The position numbers and the translations under genes are program-made. Below the pieces are notes generated by a model that worked only from the letters and a program-made list of their open reading frames with translations, searched no databases and was not told where the DNA came from. From Rhodococcus sp. IEGM 1379 (GTDB lineage Bacteria > Actinomycetota > Actinomycetes > Mycobacteriales > Mycobacteriaceae), in NCBI RefSeq assembly GCF_030056815.1, contig NZ_JASHKR010000016.1:1-64000 (forward strand): DNA of 64,000 bases, written 5' to 3'. Shown here piece after piece: positions 16,673 to 26,148 of this stretch (the first letter of the stretch is position 1; each line of letters begins with the position of its first letter).

Positions 16673-19600
16673 TCAGGACCCACACAGATCTCGGTACGGC
16701 ACACCGGGAAGATAACGCTCCCACTCCTTCTCGGTGATGAGGGTTCCGGCGTTGCTGCAGATCCCCGCAGAAACTGCGTCCGGATCGGTGCCCCACAAGC
16801 GAATTGTCTTGTCGGGGCCACTGCCGGCAATCACGTTGGCACTACCCGCGAACTGAGCGTCGTTGACACGCACGGGATAGGCCGTCAGCTGCGCAAACCG
16901 CTGAGGGTATTCGGGATTCGTGATGTCCCACAACCACAGGGATCCACCGCTGACCCCGGCCGACAGCAAGGTGCCCGCCTGGTTGACGGCTACCGAGTAG
17001 ATCGCCCCCTCCGGCCCCGTGATGCGCGACAACGCTCTCGGCTCCGACGGATTCTCCACGTTCCACAATTGCAGACTGTGGTCTGCACTGCCGGCTGCCA
17101 TGACCTTGCCGTCCGCACTGAAAATAACGGCCTGGGCGTAACTTTCGAACCCACCGACCGTGGACGCGATCTTCGGCGCATTGCGGTCGGAGATGTCCCA
17201 CAGATCTACTTCGTTCTGGGCGTTGGCAACTGCCAGAATGTCGTCGCCCGGCCGGAACGCCATCATCTGCGGATAAGACCCGGTATCGGTAGACGACAGC
17301 ACTTTCGGCGCAGCCGGATCGGAGACGTCGACCAGGGCAAATCCGTTGTCGTCCTGTGAAGACACCGCCAGTAATGATCCCGACGGATCCAGGGCGACAA
17401 CCGCTACGATTCCTTCGACGTACTTCTGCGGAGCGCCAGTCAGTTTCGGAGCTGCAGGATCACTGAGATCCCACAAGTACGCGCCGCCGGTACCGGTGCC
17501 GGCCACTGCCAGGTCACCGTCCGCTGACAACGCCGACGCCCCCGTAAATCGGTCCTCACCGAGCGGTGTCAACTCGGGCAGCAGTACCGGATTTTCCAGA
17601 TCCTCGGTATTCCATGCCAATATCGCACCTCCCTTGGCGCCGATGCCCGCCAGGAGACGTGAACCGTCGGCAGCAAAAGGACTGGTGTAGATGGTGTCTC
17701 GCGCCCCCGCCCACACCGGTCCGGGCATCGCCCATACCCGTGTCACACCGTTGAGTCCGCCGGTAACGAGTGTGCGCCCGTCCTCGCTGTAGTCGACAGT
17801 AGTGATGGCACCGGTATCCGGCAGAACCTCGATCAGAGCGCCGGTATGAGGGTCCCAGACTCGCACGGTGTTGTCGGAACTGCCTGCAGCAAGCCTGGTT
17901 CCGTCCTTGCTGTAGTTGAGTTCGTTGACGTAGCTGGAGAACCCGGGCAAGGCTGCCACCGGAACCGGGTGCGCCGGATCGCTCATATCCCAGCGCGCAA
18001 CTTCGCGGCCAGTGGTACCCGCAGCAAGTTCCCGCCCGTCCGGACTGAATGCAACACCGAGGTAGTGGACGGTTGTGCCGTCTGGTTCGGTCGCGAAAAT
18101 CGTTGGCGCGGCGGGATCTTCCCACTTTTCGACGTCCCACACCCGCAGGGTTCCCTGTCGCCCGCCTGCGACAAGCAACCGGCCGTCGGGGCTGAACGTA
18201 GCCGTCGCAATTCCCGTCGCCGGATATGGAAGGGGTGGCAAGGCAACAGCATCGGTAGAACTATCGATATTCCAGCGCAACACGTCCGGCGTCGAGGTCC
18301 CAGCTATCAGCTTTGTACCATCCGGGCTGAACTCCAAGTCCTGCACCACGTGGTCCGCGTCGACGAACAGCGTTCCGCGCACCGGGTTTTCGGGGTCCGA
18401 CACATCCCACAATGCGCCGCCGCCGGTGCCGCCCGTAGCCAACAGTCGCCCGTCCGGACTGAAGGACACGGCGAACAATGCCGTCCCCTCGGACACCCCG
18501 AGGAATTCCGACTGCGGTGTTACCGATACAGCGCCGTCGACTACAGGGTACAGGCGAACCATTCCGTCGGAACTCGCCACGGCCACAACGGTTCCCGCAT
18601 TATTGATGCGCGCCTTCATCGCGCCGGGCGGACCCACGATGCGCGTCGCGGAATGAACTCCGGACGCATCGAGTAGTGCCGAGCGCGCCTCGGTGGTCTC
18701 GTTGACATCGAACGCCGCCAGCGCAAGCTGCGCCGCCAACGACGGATCCTTGTCACGCATACGGATGGCCTCGGTAGCGACCTGACGAGACATCGCCTCA
18801 TCGCGGGCCGCATCTGCCTCGACACGTTGATGATTGGCGCCGATACCCGCGACGGTGGCGACTACCGCCAACACCAACGCAATTACCGACGCGGCAGCCA
18901 ACGCCGAGACAAGCCGTCGTAGCACAATCGTCCGTCGGCGATCAGCACTTTCCTGCTGATCACGATGCGCGATACTCGCGGCCAGGAAATCTCGCTCGGT
19001 GACGTTGAGATCAGCGGCCCTCGTCTCGCTCGGCTCCAGCGCCGGACCGAGATCACCCGCACTCAGCCACTCTTCGGTCAGTTGGAGCCTGGCGGGCCCG
19101 AGCAACGAACCTGGGTCGCGTCCACTGTCTTCCCAGACCTGCGCCGCATAGGTGAATCTGCGGTGCACTGCCAATCCGGCACGATCCGAATCGATCCACG
19201 TACGCAACCGACTCCAGGCCGACAGCAAGACCTCGTGCGAAACCTCCACGGTCTCCTCGTCGACGGTGAGTAGGCGTCGCAACGCAAAGTGGTCGATGAC
19301 GGTATTGACGTCGTCGACGTCGTCACCGAGAAAAAGTTCGGCACGAGGAGCGCGTCGCCGCGTCTGCGTGACCTCGTCGACGTTGACCAATCGCAAGAAG
19401 ATTCTGCACGCCAGCTTCTGTTGCCGCTCGGTCAGTTGCCCGTACACCTCCTCGGCGCTCTGCTGAACAGCTCCCGCGATTCCGTCGGTGGCGTAGTAGT
19501 CGGACACAGTCAGGGTTTTGCGTGTGGACCGTTGCCACGTACCCAACAAGGCGTGCGACAGGAGGGGGAGCGAACCGGGATCGCTCGCCGTGTGCGAGCC

Positions 19601-20515
19601 TCGCGGCGAAAGCTCGCTGATCAGAACCTGAACCAGTTCGGGTTGAACCGTCATCCCTGATTTGAGCGCCGGTTTGACGATCACCTCGTGCAACTGCTGC
19701 TCGGTGAGCGGGCCGACCACCATCGGAGAATCGTCGAGTAGCGGGAGCAACAACGGCTCCTCCGCGGCGAGTCCGTAGAAATCGGCACGCAACCCGATCA
19801 CGACAACTGCGTTCTCACCGGCCTCCGACAGCGCCCGCAGAAACTCCTCACGCCGATCGCGATCGCACTGCGTCCACAGTTCCTCGAACTGATCGACGAT
19901 CAGAACCGTGCGTTGGTCACCGACAGTCGGGATCGTGCCCGAACCCGGCGCCACGATCTCGACGTTCCATCCGTCGAACCGCGGATCGTCGCTGCCGACC
20001 TTGGGAGCGAGGCCCGCCCGAAGCAACGACGACTTACCGGAACCGGACGCCCCGATGACCATGAACTGACGTCGACTCTCACCCCGAATCGCCGACGCCA
20101 CCCGCTCGGCCAAAACCGAGGTGAGTTCCTCGCGGCCGAAGAACCAATCCGCGTCCTCCTGCCGGAAGGATTCGAGTCCTCGGTAGGGAACCGTGGTGTC
20201 GCCGCGTCGACGCGCCGTCAACTGCCTTACTCGTTGGACTGCGCTGAGCCAGCGCTGGCGCTGCTCCTCGGAATCAACCCCGCAGGCCTCGAGAAGTTTG
20301 TCGAACATCGGCGTACTCGCCGGCGTCGGCAAGTGCTGTCCGGAGAACCAGCCGCTGACTGTTCCGTGGAGTCCGCCCGAACGGTCGACTGCTTCGCGGA
20401 CCGTAAGCCCAGCGACCTTTCTCAGCGCGGTGAGCGCCTCAGCAAACTGCCCCCGCGACTCGATTTCTTCCGGATCGATCAGTTTGCCTGTGCCGGGTCC
20501 CGGCTGAGATTCCAT
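16673..20515 (-). CDS. HTH-STAND NTPase-WD40 protein (nSTAND1 type)
   Basis: A 1280-residue multidomain protein. An XRE-like helix-turn-helix spans about 25-85 (ALRKVAGLTVREAVDRSGG). A novel STAND NTPase (nSTAND1 type) has Walker A GASGSGKSS at 155-163 and Walker B VLIVDQFEELW near 205-214. A membrane helix follows at 530-558, then about 650 residues of WD40 repeats marked by recurrent FSPDGRLLA..., ALWDVSDP and VRVWD motifs. STAND proteins are ligand-gated switches that oligomerise, and several act in phage defence or programmed death. The helix-turn-helix and transmembrane helix suggest either a membrane-tethered regulator or a signalling scaffold. Divergent from the small LuxR-type gene at 20714. 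Confidence 0.88.
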   Translation of the reverse strand: MESQPGPGTGKLIDPEEIESRGQFAEALTALRKVAGLTVREAVDRSGGLHGTVSGWFSGQHLPTPASTPMFDKLLEACGVDSEEQRQRWLSAVQRVRQLTARRRGDTTVPYRGLESFRQEDADWFFGREELTSVLAERVASAIRGESRRQFMVIGASGSGKSSLLRAGLAPKVGSDDPRFDGWNVEIVAPGSGTIPTVGDQRTVLIVDQFEELWTQCDRDRREEFLRALSEAGENAVVVIGLRADFYGLAAEEPLLLPLLDDSPMVVGPLTEQQLHEVIVKPALKSGMTVQPELVQVLISELSPRGSHTASDPGSLPLLSHALLGTWQRSTRKTLTVSDYYATDGIAGAVQQSAEEVYGQLTERQQKLACRIFLRLVNVDEVTQTRRRAPRAELFLGDDVDDVNTVIDHFALRRLLTVDEETVEVSHEVLLSAWSRLRTWIDSDRAGLAVHRRFTYAAQVWEDSGRDPGSLLGPARLQLTEEWLSAGDLGPALEPSETRAADLNVTERDFLAASIAHRDQQESADRRRTIVLRRLVSALAAASVIALVLAVVATVAGIGANHQRVEADAARDEAMSRQVATEAIRMRDKDPSLAAQLALAAFDVNETTEARSALLDASGVHSATRIVGPPGAMKARINNAGTVVAVASSDGMVRLYPVVDGAVSVTPQSEFLGVSEGTALFAVSFSPDGRLLATGGTGGGALWDVSDPENPVRGTLFVDADHVVQDLEFSPDGTKLIAGTSTPDVLRWNIDSSTDAVALPPLPYPATGIATATFSPDGRLLVAGGRQGTLRVWDVEKWEDPAAPTIFATEPDGTTVHYLGVAFSPDGRELAAGTTGREVARWDMSDPAHPVPVAALPGFSSYVNELNYSKDGTRLAAGSSDNTVRVWDPHTGALIEVLPDTGAITTVDYSEDGRTLVTGGLNGVTRVWAMPGPVWAGARDTIYTSPFAADGSRLLAGIGAKGGAILAWNTEDLENPVLLPELTPLGEDRFTGASALSADGDLAVAGTGTGGAYLWDLSDPAAPKLTGAPQKYVEGIVAVVALDPSGSLLAVSSQDDNGFALVDVSDPAAPKVLSSTDTGSYPQMMAFRPGDDILAVANAQNEVDLWDISDRNAPKIASTVGGFESYAQAVIFSADGKVMAAGSADHSLQLWNVENPSEPRALSRITGPEGAIYSVAVNQAGTLLSAGVSGGSLWLWDITNPEYPQRFAQLTAYPVRVNDAQFAGSANVIAGSGPDKTIRLWGTDPDAVSAGICSNAGTLITEKEWERYLPGVPYRDLCGS

Positions 20516-20713
20516 AGCGAGGAACTTTATCCGAGCAGGTCAGCGAATTGTCCGTTGTATGGACTATGTATCGACCGCGTCGCGGACACAAACCTTTGCC
20601 AGATTGCTGGACATACTGGACAGACCGCATTTCGGCTGCTCGCAGCCCTCTCGCAAATATTTGCCGACTCCGGCACTTCCAGACCAGACAGCAACCGAAA
20701 GGCTTCATTCGTC

Positions 20714-21013
20714 ATGGAATTCATCCACTCCACACGAACCCCCAACGGTTGCCTGATCCGCGTCGTCGACCGACGCCCGCTCAACCGCACACCGCGCCTG
20801 AGCGCACGAGAAATCGAAGTTTTGCTCGCCTGGCTTCGATCGGACTCCAAAGGGGAAGTAGCCGTGCTACTAGGTGTCGGCATCGGCACGATCAACACGC
20901 ACATCGCCCGAATCCGCGCCAAGTACATCGGCGTCGGCCGACCCGCTCCGACCAAGGCTGCGCTGTTTGCCCGGGCCGTCCAGGACGGCCACACCACGCT
21001 CGAAGAATGGTGA
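20714..21013 (+). CDS. Small LuxR-type helix-turn-helix protein
   Basis: A 99-residue protein that is almost only a LuxR/NarL-type DNA-binding domain: PRLSAREIEVLLAWLRSDSK, then VAVLLGVGIGTINTHIARIR and a following helix with APTKAALFARAV. It has no receiver or sensor domain. ATG 20714 was chosen; the frame is open upstream only as a shadow of the STAND gene. It is divergent from the STAND-WD40 gene across a 198-bp gap and nearly abuts the convergent GT87 stop. It may regulate the STAND gene, or be controlled by partners elsewhere. Confidence 0.7.
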   Translation: MEFIHSTRTPNGCLIRVVDRRPLNRTPRLSAREIEVLLAWLRSDSKGEVAVLLGVGIGTINTHIARIRAKYIGVGRPAPTKAALFARAVQDGHTTLEEW

Positions 21014-21014
21014 A

Positions 21015-22625
21015 TTACGCCGGCTGAAGCTCGGCCTCTTTCACCTTCGGCTGTGCCGGACGCAACCAACGTGGGAACCACGACGGCTGCTTGTCGGGCG
21101 CCTGATCGAGGACGCCGCCGGCAGGATCGTCGATGAACCCGTACCGCACCAAGTCCTCGTCCGGACGGTAAATCTGGCGCAGCACCACCGCGCACAGAAC
21201 CAGAACGGCAATATCTCGGATCACGACTGTTCCGGTGAACCACTGCTCGGGCAGTCCCTTGTTGGAGACACCGAGGTAATACATCATCCGCGGAACCCAC
21301 ACCAACGCGTCGATAGTCATCCAGGCAAGAAGCAACCGGCGATGCGGCAAGGCCAGAACCGCCAGCGGCACCAGCCACAGTGAGTACTGCGGACTCCACA
21401 CCTTGTTGGTCAGCAGGAATCCCGCGACCAACAGGAAACACAATTGCGCGACGCGAGGGCGTCGTTGCGCCGTCAGCGCGACATACCCGACGCCGACACA
21501 CACGACGGCAAACAGAACGAACGAGACTGCGTTGAGGTTCGACGGTGACTCACCCTGTGCAAGCGGACCGTCCAGACCCGTCCACGGCGTAAACGACATG
21601 ATGACGTTGTAAATCGAATCGGGATCGGCCCCGCGCTCGGAATTGAGGCGGAAGAACTCGTACCACCCGTTGGGGAACAAAGCCGCGATCGGCAGGTTCA
21701 CCGCAAGCCACGCCGCGAGGGCACTGAGCGCCGTCACCAGCCACTCACGAGTTTTTCCGGTACGCAGACACAGGACCAACAACGGCCCGAGCAACAACAG
21801 CGGATACAGCTTGGCCGCACCGCCCAACCCCAACAAGATGCCCGCCAGAACAGGCCGCTTACGCGCCCACGCCAACAAGCCACCCATCGCGAAGGCCGTC
21901 GCCAAAGGATCGAAGTTCGTGAAGACATGCACGATCACCAACGGCGAACACGCGACCATCGCGCCGTCCCATACGCGTCGGCCGGCCAGGAGCGTGCTCG
22001 CCCACACCGTCACCAACCACGCCAAAGCCAAACCGAAAGCGACCACGTTGAAGTAGAGCGCCACCTGAATTGCGCCGGGCAGCCACGTGACCGAATCCCA
22101 CGCCTTCGCTACCTTCATCGAGCCGTACTGATAGAGCCCCGACAACACCGGATACTCCATGTACCGCGTCTGAATCGAACCGTCGCCGCGCGTCTCTTCC
22201 CACGATTTCTTGTACGGGAACGCACCCTGATCGAGTCGCTCCGCGCCGTACAACGGCACCGTGTCCGAGTAACACAACGCGACGTACTGACGCGAGCCAC
22301 TCCAGTCCAGACCCATCTGGCCCTGATCACCGAACGGCGCCTGCTGAATACACGCGGCCTTCGTCGACCAACCCATCGCCAAAAACACCACGGCCAACAG
22401 CAGAATTACCCGCATCGGCGTAAAAAAACGGGTCCGGCCGATCAGCGCATGCCGACCGACCGGACCACCGACGGTTCCCGACAGTGCAGACACCATCGGA
22501 TCGTTCCGACTCGGAACATCACGCCAATCAGCTGACCGCGCATCCTCCGCCAACGGGGCAGGGGATTCGGAAGTCCGAAGTTCTGCCGGAGTTGTCGGAT
22601 CGGCGTCATCTACATTGGCGGCCAC
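21015..22625 (-). CDS. GT87-family mannosyltransferase, Rv0051-like
   Basis: A 536-residue polytopic membrane protein with a 75-residue hydrophilic N-terminus. The GT87 marks are YMEYPVLSGLYQYG, GLGGAAKLYPLLLLGPLLVL and NKVWSPQYSLWLVPL. Its place directly after ponA1 (21-bp gap) matches M. tuberculosis Rv0051, so it is the orthologous position in this conserved block. The family uses polyprenyl-phospho-sugars to build envelope glycolipids. Co-transcription with PonA1 suggests a link to cell-wall growth. The other GT87 gene at 13923 is shorter and diverged. Confidence 0.88.
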   Translation of the reverse strand: MAANVDDADPTTPAELRTSESPAPLAEDARSADWRDVPSRNDPMVSALSGTVGGPVGRHALIGRTRFFTPMRVILLLAVVFLAMGWSTKAACIQQAPFGDQGQMGLDWSGSRQYVALCYSDTVPLYGAERLDQGAFPYKKSWEETRGDGSIQTRYMEYPVLSGLYQYGSMKVAKAWDSVTWLPGAIQVALYFNVVAFGLALAWLVTVWASTLLAGRRVWDGAMVACSPLVIVHVFTNFDPLATAFAMGGLLAWARKRPVLAGILLGLGGAAKLYPLLLLGPLLVLCLRTGKTREWLVTALSALAAWLAVNLPIAALFPNGWYEFFRLNSERGADPDSIYNVIMSFTPWTGLDGPLAQGESPSNLNAVSFVLFAVVCVGVGYVALTAQRRPRVAQLCFLLVAGFLLTNKVWSPQYSLWLVPLAVLALPHRRLLLAWMTIDALVWVPRMMYYLGVSNKGLPEQWFTGTVVIRDIAVLVLCAVVLRQIYRPDEDLVRYGFIDDPAGGVLDQAPDKQPSWFPRWLRPAQPKVKEAELQPA

Positions 22626-22646
22626 TCCGCGAGGCTACCGCCTCGA

Positions 22647-25346
22647 CTACTGTCCGGGGCTCACACCTGCCGGAGTCTCCTCGGTAGTAGTCACCGCACC
22701 CGACTCCGCGGTTGTTGTCGGGGGACGCGCCACTCCGGGTACCGGAATCGTGATACCCGGCAATATCTCGATATTTGTGGTCGTCACGACCACCGGCGGC
22801 TGCGTCGTTGTTGTCGGAGCCTCCGTAGTCGTCGGCGGAGCAGTCGTCTTCGGCGGAGCCGGAGCCGTGTACTCGGGAACACCACCAGCCTGACCGTTGA
22901 TCTTGCCCGGCTTCGGGAACTTCTCGTTGTCCGTGCCGTCGAGCGCGCCGTCCATCGTGTCCTTCCAGATATCGGAAGGCAGACCGGAACCGTAGATCAT
23001 TCCGCCGTACGAATTGGTGATGGCCTGACCGTCCGTCGTACCGACCCACACTGCCGTCGACAGTGAAGGCGTGTACCCGACCATCCAGGCATCCTTGTTC
23101 GCACCCGTGTCACCGAGCTGCGCCGTACCCGTCTTCGACGCCGACAGACGCCCACCGGCCAAGTTGTGGCCGTTCGAGTAGCCCGCGATGGGCTGCATCG
23201 CCGACGTCACGTTGTCTGCGACAGCCGGATCGATCCGCTGCTCGCCGGCGGGCGTGCCACGGTCCAGGAGAACCGTTCCGTCGGCCGCCACGACCCTCTC
23301 CACGAAGTGCGGAGCATGGAACGTGCCGGAAGCGGCGAGAGTCGCATACGACGACGCCATATCCAGTACCCGAGACTGATACTGGCCCAAAACAATTCCG
23401 TTGTTAGGCCCGGAACCGTCCGACTCCGTGAGCGACGGGCCGACGCCCGGAATGTTCTCCGGGATACCCGCCTTGTGCGCGATGTCCGCGATTTCCTGCG
23501 GGCCGTTGCCGTCAAGGCTGAGCATCTGACGGTAGAAGCTGGTGTTCAGCGAACGCTTGAGCGCCTCTGCAATGGTGCAGGTTCCACAACTTTCGCCTTC
23601 GACATTGCCGATCGAGATACCGTTGATCGTCAGCGGCGAGCTGTCGTACATCTGCGACAGCGGAATGCCCTGATCCAGGGCTGCCGCCAAACCGAATACC
23701 TTGAACGACGAACCCGTCTGCAAGCCGGCGTTGGCGAAGTCGTAACCGATTCCGTCCTCGCCGCCGTAGTAGGCCCGAACCGCACCACTACGCGGATCGA
23801 CCGACACAACTGCGGTCCGCAGATCGTCCGGCTCACCCTTCATGTTGGAGCGCACCGCGTCCATCGCCGCGGCCTGAGCCTGCGGATCGATAGTCGTGGT
23901 GATCTGCAGGCCTTCGGTATTGAGCGACTGCTCGTTGATGCCGGCATCCGTCAGCTCACGGACAACCTGATTCTTGATCAGACCCTCCGGCCCCGTGATG
24001 CCTTGGCTTCCGTTGTCTACCTGAGCAAGTGGAATGTAGGCGGGATACTTCATCGGCGCGCGCGATGCCTGATCCAACGTCCCCGCGGTCACCATGCCGT
24101 CGAGCACGTAGTTCCAACGCGATTCCGCGCCAGTCGGATTGGTCTCCGGATCGAGAAGCGACGGCAACTGAATCGACGACGCCAAGACGGCGCCTTCCTC
24201 GACGGTCAGCTGGTCGACAGGCTTACCGAAGTACGCCTTGGACGCAGCCCCGATCCCATATGCACCGCGACCGAAGTAAATGGTGTTCAAGTACGCCGCA
24301 AGGATGTCGTCCTTGGACCACTCGTTTGCCATCTTCGACGAGATGACAAGTTCCTTCATCTTTCGCGTCAACGAACGCTCCGAACCGACAACCGCCGTCT
24401 TCACATACTGCTGAGTGATCGTCGATCCACCACCCGCGCTGTCCCGGCCGAGGACATTGTCACGAGCCGCGCGTGCAAAACCGGAAATCGAGAATCCGGG
24501 GTTCGTGTAGAAATTCCGATCCTCGGCAGCAAGCACTGCGTTGCGCACATGAACCGGAATCTGATCGAGCTGTACCTCGGTGCGGTTTCCCTCCTCCGGC
24601 GGAACGACAGTACTGATCACTGTGCTTCCGTCCGACGCAAAGATCGTCGCAACCTGATTGGTCTTGAGGTCACCCGGCTTGGGCACGTCCTGCACGATGT
24701 ACGCCGCCATGAAAGCGAGAACCGGCAACACCATGCCGAGCGCCACCAACACGTACGCCGAGCGGCGAACTGTGCGCCACTTCGACTTCTTCTTCACAGC
24801 GTCCTTCTGTCCCTTCGGGGGTCGACCACCAGTGCCGTCGCCACCACCGGAACCGCTTGTCGGTGGCTTCGTCGGCGGGGGACCGGCCGGCGGACGCCCG
24901 CCGACATTCGTGCGGGTGGTTGCGGCGGTTTTATCGACGCGAGGAGTCGCTGCTGCTGCAACGCGCTGTGTCGGTTCCCCACCCGGAGTGGGGCGATCCT
25001 GCGGCGGGCGACCTTGTTGTGCGCCTTGCTGCGGACGGCCCTGTGGCGGCGGACCCATCGGACGACCCTGTTGCCCACCTTGTTGCGGACCTTGTTGCGG
25101 ACGACCTTGCGGCGGACCCATCGGTCCACCCTGAGGCGGGCCTTGCGGACGCCTCTGCGGGGGCGGACCCATCGGACGCCCCTGCGGCGGAGGGCCCATG
25201 GGACGGCCCTGTGGCGGACCCATCGGACGGCCCTGCTGAGGACCTTGCTGCGGACGCCCCTGCGGCGGCGGCCCTGATTGTCGGCCTTGCTGCGGGCGAC
25301 CCGGCCCCACGGGGCGATCATCGGGGTTGTTGGTGGGGGAACTCAC
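22647..25346 (-). CDS. ponA1: Bifunctional penicillin-binding protein PonA1
   Basis: An 899-residue class A PBP that polymerises and crosslinks peptidoglycan. A 185-residue cytoplasmic Pro/Gln/Gly-rich tail leads to a transmembrane helix (196-217) and a GT51 glycosyltransferase domain with catalytic Glu275 in AAEDRNFYTN and the GGGSTITQQYVK motif. The transpeptidase has SxxK at Ser546-Lys549, SLN at 599-601 and KTG at 738-740. The C-terminus is a Pro/Thr-rich extracytoplasmic tail. Gene order DUF5318-ponA1-GT87 equals Rv0049-Rv0050-Rv0051. The N-terminal repeats are longer than usual. Confidence 0.95.
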   Translation of the reverse strand: MSSPTNNPDDRPVGPGRPQQGRQSGPPPQGRPQQGPQQGRPMGPPQGRPMGPPPQGRPMGPPPQRRPQGPPQGGPMGPPQGRPQQGPQQGGQQGRPMGPPPQGRPQQGAQQGRPPQDRPTPGGEPTQRVAAAATPRVDKTAATTRTNVGGRPPAGPPPTKPPTSGSGGGDGTGGRPPKGQKDAVKKKSKWRTVRRSAYVLVALGMVLPVLAFMAAYIVQDVPKPGDLKTNQVATIFASDGSTVISTVVPPEEGNRTEVQLDQIPVHVRNAVLAAEDRNFYTNPGFSISGFARAARDNVLGRDSAGGGSTITQQYVKTAVVGSERSLTRKMKELVISSKMANEWSKDDILAAYLNTIYFGRGAYGIGAASKAYFGKPVDQLTVEEGAVLASSIQLPSLLDPETNPTGAESRWNYVLDGMVTAGTLDQASRAPMKYPAYIPLAQVDNGSQGITGPEGLIKNQVVRELTDAGINEQSLNTEGLQITTTIDPQAQAAAMDAVRSNMKGEPDDLRTAVVSVDPRSGAVRAYYGGEDGIGYDFANAGLQTGSSFKVFGLAAALDQGIPLSQMYDSSPLTINGISIGNVEGESCGTCTIAEALKRSLNTSFYRQMLSLDGNGPQEIADIAHKAGIPENIPGVGPSLTESDGSGPNNGIVLGQYQSRVLDMASSYATLAASGTFHAPHFVERVVAADGTVLLDRGTPAGEQRIDPAVADNVTSAMQPIAGYSNGHNLAGGRLSASKTGTAQLGDTGANKDAWMVGYTPSLSTAVWVGTTDGQAITNSYGGMIYGSGLPSDIWKDTMDGALDGTDNEKFPKPGKINGQAGGVPEYTAPAPPKTTAPPTTTEAPTTTTQPPVVVTTTNIEILPGITIPVPGVARPPTTTAESGAVTTTEETPAGVSPGQ
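25008..25313 (-). repeat. Coding repeats in the PonA1 N-terminal tail
   Basis: Imperfect repeats of about 24-30 bp encode units such as GRPMGPPPQ and GRPQQGPQQG in the cytoplasmic tail of PonA1. They can change in number by slippage between strains. They are in frame and not a CRISPR array. Confidence 0.75.
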
Positions 25347-25416
25347 GAAATCAAATCTCCAGTGGTCATGGACCGATCACATGAGACTTCGATCGGGCCC
25401 TTCTTCGGGTGTGGCG

Positions 25417-25857
25417 TTACTCGCTGGCGGTGCGCCGGCTCACAGACTGCTCTCGTCTGCTCGGTGGACGTGCTCGCCGCGGTCGCGGCGGCGCAGGGAC
25501 TGCGCCGAGCACATAGGACTGCACCAAGTGGTTCCAGCTGCAGGAACGGCACACTTCTACGTCGTGCACCGTGAACTCCTCTGCTGTCTCCGCAAGCCGA
25601 GCGAGCTCGTCCGTCGTACGGGCTGATCCCGAAACCTGGCCGAGCTTCTCGCCGAACACCCAGGACACGAGCGTCAACTGTTCCTTGCGGCAGATGGGAC
25701 AGAGAACATCACTGCCCCGGCCGTGGAACTTCGCGGCTCTGAGTAGGTACGGATCGGCGTCGCACACTTGCTTGACACCGGTCCTACCCGCAGACACCTC
25801 GGCCAGCACGGACCGACGCGCAAGCGCGTAGTCCACAACTTGCCGCTGTATCCGCAC
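25417..25857 (-). CDS. DUF5318 family protein (Rv0049-like)
   Basis: The 146-residue protein matches the mycobacterial Rv0049 pattern: RIQRQVVDYALARRSVLAEV at the start, VCDADPYLLRAAKFHG, CPICRKEQLTLVSWVFGE, and CRSCSWNHLVQSYVLG. Two CxxC pairs suggest a zinc ribbon. GTG 25857 is preferred because conserved sequence begins there; the frame is open to 25995. It lies 70 bp upstream of ponA1 in the same direction, the same position as in M. tuberculosis, so it may take part in envelope growth. Function is unknown. Confidence 0.8.
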   Translation of the reverse strand: MRIQRQVVDYALARRSVLAEVSAGRTGVKQVCDADPYLLRAAKFHGRGSDVLCPICRKEQLTLVSWVFGEKLGQVSGSARTTDELARLAETAEEFTVHDVEVCRSCSWNHLVQSYVLGAVPAPPRPRRARPPSRREQSVSRRTASE

Positions 25858-26082
25858 CTGACCAGAGTACGTGCGTCCGAGAGGCAGCGGACTGTTCGGG
25901 AGGGTCACGATGAACACATTTTTACTCCATGACTGGGCACTACCAGCGGAGATGAAGTTCACCTGTGAGTTCTCCGCAATCGGGTTCGCGGCCAAACGTA
26001 CGGAAAACCCCCGAAATCACACATTCGGCGTGGATCTATCCGTGACATCTTGGTACACATAGCGCCCAGGTGTGTGGTTTTA

Positions 26083-26099
26083 TATATCGGCGCGATATA
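26083..26099. promoter_or_regulatory. Candidate PadR operator (TATATCG-N3-CGATATA)
   Basis: TATATCGGCGCGATATA is a perfect inverted repeat with 7-bp arms, about 50 bp before the PadR start, in the only AT-rich patch of the promoter region. PadR regulators bind dyads of this AT-rich kind. It may control both PadR-ino1 and the divergent DUF5318-ponA1 operon. Confidence 0.6.
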
Positions 26100-26148
26100 G
26101 TTAGGCATCGCATCAAGCGGTTAGGTCCACAGACTCGGGAGGTGTCAG

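Noticed and set aside
23166-25277. 703-codon plus-strand frame opposite ponA1
   Set aside because: A shadow of the high-GC ponA1 gene; Arg-rich composition and no family features.
25008-25313. Short regularly spaced repeats that could suggest a CRISPR array
   Set aside because: They are in frame within PonA1, imperfect, and have no unique spacers or cas genes nearby.
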